The notes under the pieces were generated by a model. That model saw only the letters and a program-made list of their open reading frames with translations, had not been told where the DNA came from and did no database searches. From Serratia sp. M24T3 (GTDB lineage Bacteria; Pseudomonadota; Gammaproteobacteria; Enterobacterales; Enterobacteriaceae): a stretch of 35,609 nt of DNA. The position numbers and the translations under genes are program-made. Location: assembly GCF_000257645.1 (NCBI RefSeq), contig NZ_AJHJ01000046.1:1-35609 (forward strand), read 5' to 3'. Shown in pieces: positions 33,301 to 35,609 of this stretch. Each line of letters begins with the position of its first letter. Position 1 is the first letter of the stretch.

Positions 33301-35596
33301 AGAAGTTCCCACATTGTCATTGCTGGCACATAAAAGTGTCGAGTTAATAAAAACAGTTAAGAGCACGCTCTATTTTAGGCCGCAAGACCTGTTCTCTGAT
33401 TTGACGCAAACAACGAGCTCTTCGCGAACACTGCTTATTTCTCCAGGCAAGAGGATCATTTTATCCACAGAAGCGCCAATCGAATTACCTGGAATAAGGG
33501 GAGAAACGTCAGCTTCGCGAATGATCGCCTGTTTTCACGGATCGAGCGTTGAATCTTTCAGCAGCTATTCCTCTTCCAGCGATTCAGTATATTATTTTGG
33601 AAGAACCGGCCCAGTATTAATGGATAACCCTGCTTCGCCAGTCCGTGCATTGGAAAGCTCTGCGAGCATGAGCGACTTATCAAGCTCGTATGAGAGTCTT
33701 GCGGGGCGTATTACGATGAACAGGCTTGAAGAATATCCTAATGAGAATGAAATTTTTGATCAAGAAGAAGATATTAAACAGTTTCTCGATATGATGAAGG
33801 GGCGCATCAGAGACAGGCAAAAGCAGTCAATACATGCAACAGTGAACATTCTTGGAGAAACGGCAAATGAACTGTTAGCCAATATTCCTCATCTGGTTAC
33901 CACACAAAGTGGAGCTAAAGCGGTAGCCTATTCTATTATGGTGATTGCCATCATTGAGGTTTTTAAAACTGCCATTCTCGCACTATATAATGAAGCTAAA
34001 CATGGTGGATATCAAGATACTAATATTATTGATTTCAAGCTCAAATTTGTTGATAAAATAAAGCTTCAATTGGAAATGCACCAAAATGGCAAGGATAAAG
34101 CCTCTACTGTTACACATAATATATCCCTTTCAGCAGAAGAAGCTCGAAAAGTAAGGAGGAATGGTCTAATAAGTTTACCAAAAGAAGAAAAAATAAATAC
34201 CAATGTACTTAGAAAACAAACACGCTTGGCGATAGACTTTAATAAAATCGTTATGAATAGTCTGCTGAAAGGGTTGCCGTTTCCAAGCCGCAAGATGCCT
34301 CCTCTCTCATTAGCTCGAGAGTTGACAGTTGAACGACCTGCTGTTGCTGTAAATTACTTTAGGACTCTATCTCTGGAGAGTAATGATTTTCTAGACTTGC
34401 TTATTTTCAAACATGAACTTAATGATGATCTGAAAAATACCACAGTACGCTGTGGGCCGGTGGAGTCGAATGCTCAATATAATTTAGCTGATGAGTCGTC
34501 GGGAGATATAGCCGAAAATTTACCCCTTATTGAGGCGATTAATAAGTATAAAAATAAAAGCATAAAAATAGTTTACCCTGACGCTATTGACAGGCAAATT
34601 CAGTGTTTAATTGAAATATATCGTAATGCTACCGTTGCTGATTATGTAAATGAATACAATAGGGTGCATCGAATGCAGTTTTTAAGGTTGATGAATAATG
34701 AGTATTTGAATTTTAGCATAGAGAATCTGCGCTATTATCTTGAGGATTTCAAAAGCATTAACATTAATTTTCTAGAGGTTACGCTGGTTGGTCTTTCTCC
34801 TTTTAATGTTACCATCATGACGTTGGCAGAGTTGTTTTTAAAGATGCAGGAAGATGTTTTATGGCTAAGAAAAAACAAGCTATTAATGTTTTCCTCAGAA
34901 ACGCCGGCTGATGTTTGTATTTTACTGCATCAATATTTTAATGCTTCAGTAGAGCAGAGACTGGCCGAAAGGGCTACCAATATTGAGCAAAATACTTTTT
35001 CAGGGTTGGGTATCGACAGGGTGAAATCCCTGGTTACGCCATACTTCACGTTACCCGCCGAGCTGTTTTTTAACAGTCGTATGATCCGTTATGGTTTCGC
35101 GCGTCAGGATTTTCTACAACCGGTATTTAGCTATGTAATTAATAATCAGCTTATTAGCGTCACCTTAATGGATGTGCTTAGCGGGCGTTTGAACGTTGAT
35201 CTTAATCAGCATTACTTGCTCGAACATAATAAAATGCTTAAAAATGAAATTCAAAATTATGTGAATGCGTCTGAATCAATGAGGCGGGAAGAAAGAAAGC
35301 GTATTGAATTATATTACACAATCTATCGTCGTGATGAGGTTTATTTAACGCAGACTGATGAGTTTATTCACAGAATAGCAGGAAGATATCATGCGCAAGA
35401 AATGATAACGCCAATAACGCAAGTTGAAATTATCGATCTACACGGTAGTAAAATCACCTCTTTACTACAAGCTTTGGACGATAGAACGGATAACAGCATC
35501 ATAAGTTATCCGCTTGGCTGGCCCGGAGAAGCTGCGAATGAGTTCGATGTTTATCGCCGCATTCGCTATGGCAATCTTACGCCGTATATTCCCTGA
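30377..35596 (+). CDS. Very large protein of unknown function (1739 aa)
   Basis: I do not recognise this protein. The ATG at 30377 has TGAGG eight bases upstream, and the frame is uninterrupted. There is no signal peptide and no RHS, YD, hemagglutinin or obvious tandem repeat. Visible parts are: a Pro-rich break PSPFPPPESQP near residue 120; a long, mostly helical, Leu-rich middle; a Ser-rich low-complexity linker at about 1053-1112 (FSSYSSSSDS, SSASMSDLSSSYES); an acidic/basic helical stretch (QEEDIKQFLDMMKGRIRDRQK); and one hydrophobic helix at about 1182-1204 (AVAYSIMVIAIIEVFKTAILAL). The C-terminal part is again helical and charged. The first kilobase looks like its neighbours in base composition; the rest is clearly AT-richer and rich in AAA/AAT/ATA codons, suggesting transfer. 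Size and isolation are compatible with a secreted effector or toxin, but nothing in the sequence proves this. Confidence 0.8.
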   Translation: MPLVNPQNAVCVTGKSENGLVDALSFYNQFTQFIDEVRNAPVRLLSICGVNNIYGMNHVSLTIAQVLNASRHGIEQLIKCYIPVNVDEKRLATVLDKSKAQLVLQIAENKQLLEQLYTPSPFPPPESQPQRMELEVSKLLAFAGLSSMGIPAEVNPWVLNELIKILGRAGALTSDATSQRDKLILQFLSSQCDGRYLTGEWLISLLLPFVKHVDLLQAGLGTALYHIGTCNPVLILFPCGSKYPPLLASTAESIQQPITDDYLADSLSITLPGTTLYYGLSFPKNGVPLQDVHYWISPNSCAAFKGFYRQLPQGHCPEPQQKNGTGMVKSFAGASGWGRVFPETHQVVYILNTGLRGIAIETREQAVGHFPDFSIDPTRVKIDALSIPFARAMKGWAVAPDCVLTPSNHDEAVIENNNPPQTLTETLRKGLIDIDGMMSLFRTVNGEPTVLKTTFDWRARKPRSEQVEKTKLNRNPNIEQIFPDEYTYDAITRRYQPLFDENKPGFTMIRLVEKMLDENTRSYLLSDEIINIPLSISHYYFCASLDMSQQSRALIVNGFVKYILYLLKVERVFDTKDFTEIYSLLNSFHPLDLSLAGKLGRFIKVDSGSEYIDLHMIRIIAKLAFPFNSVVGMGHYTHEMHGWKLMLGLLLEQYFPENSRGRPLEKMNEFIFIITSSSVTTVDRQRFMRLLTHPPICFLIELMGLDILHERLIGDNNEEIIKILSEFNKAATERYKFLAVSSYTVVDQLYAFYKNDNQLSKIQRVEIIRQSLITAVELTLQFIMKNWFYQSSIKKVKLYVQSIYYTCWVKGVSRRIKNNDIYQGGVVAFEFNKNKYFFYIDDSAECSYLGLNEEDAKRSLLDNKIFFKKDDIKQIFLEKTGHDFSEIDGGITLLLNDIDTFTLDSDFTPAAVSFVDQIALSTPRKNKLVGNTFFTRMQDWYNELSAASFIPLWGCYEGLGNPQLDKIEKFVGCSVEVPTLSLLAHKSVELIKTVKSTLYFRPQDLFSDLTQTTSSSRTLLISPGKRIILSTEAPIELPGIRGETSASRMIACFHGSSVESFSSYSSSSDSVYYFGRTGPVLMDNPASPVRALESSASMSDLSSSYESLAGRITMNRLEEYPNENEIFDQEEDIKQFLDMMKGRIRDRQKQSIHATVNILGETANELLANIPHLVTTQSGAKAVAYSIMVIAIIEVFKTAILALYNEAKHGGYQDTNIIDFKLKFVDKIKLQLEMHQNGKDKASTVTHNISLSAEEARKVRRNGLISLPKEEKINTNVLRKQTRLAIDFNKIVMNSLLKGLPFPSRKMPPLSLARELTVERPAVAVNYFRTLSLESNDFLDLLIFKHELNDDLKNTTVRCGPVESNAQYNLADESSGDIAENLPLIEAINKYKNKSIKIVYPDAIDRQIQCLIEIYRNATVADYVNEYNRVHRMQFLRLMNNEYLNFSIENLRYYLEDFKSININFLEVTLVGLSPFNVTIMTLAELFLKMQEDVLWLRKNKLLMFSSETPADVCILLHQYFNASVEQRLAERATNIEQNTFSGLGIDRVKSLVTPYFTLPAELFFNSRMIRYGFARQDFLQPVFSYVINNQLISVTLMDVLSGRLNVDLNQHYLLEHNKMLKNEIQNYVNASESMRREERKRIELYYTIYRRDEVYLTQTDEFIHRIAGRYHAQEMITPITQVEIIDLHGSKITSLLQALDDRTDNSIISYPLGWPGEAANEFDVYRRIRYGNLTPYIP

Positions 35597-35609
35597 CTCA
35601 CAGAGTAGG

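Overview
The window looks like chromosomal DNA of a gamma-proteobacterium of the Enterobacterales. RNase II (rnb), the FetAB pair and a YddG-type exporter are all close to their E. coli counterparts as I recall those sequences. The rich set of catabolic ABC transporters fits an environmental or plant-associated member of the Yersiniaceae (Rahnella, Ewingella, Rouxiella or Serratia type). The genus is inference. I see no rRNA, tRNA, insertion sequence, integrase or CRISPR array.

Layout. (1) 1-2060: the end of an RHS-type polymorphic toxin locus, with one C-terminal tip cut by the window edge, one short stand-alone RHS core plus related tip, and a probable decayed remnant of a third. (2) 2061-4209: an iron-type alcohol/glycerol dehydrogenase and a LysR regulator. 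(3) 4410-11497: a tightly packed seven-gene unit: an argininosuccinate-lyase-family enzyme, a polar amino-acid ABC transporter (permease, ATPase, binding protein), two paralogous NodB-fold deacetylases and an MmgE/PrpD protein. It looks like uptake and breakdown of an N-substituted amino-acid-like compound. (4) 11533-11651: six tandem 17-bp repeats and a hairpin between converging units. (5) 14331-11663, minus strand: an UppP-like phosphatase, a YddG-like exporter and a nitrilase-family amidase. (6) 14716-18107: an NMT1/SsuABC-type ABC transporter with an M24 metallopeptidase-fold enzyme inside the operon. (7) 18229-21591, minus strand: a DUF1203 protein, fetB, fetA and an FAD monooxygenase behind a strong Fur box. 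(8) 21926-28113: a GntR/FCD regulator, a Cys/Met-metabolism PLP enzyme and a complete CUT1 (sugar-type) ABC transporter. (9) 28195-30132: rnb on the minus strand. (10) 30377-35596: a single 1739-residue protein that I do not recognise, increasingly AT-rich along its length.

Much of the window is accessory metabolism: three ABC importers of three different classes, each packaged with one or more enzymes and two of them beside a regulator. The best candidates for something undescribed are the 1739-residue protein, the catabolic unit with one intact and one metal-site-degenerate deacetylase, and the tandem RHS tips that lack an obvious immunity gene.
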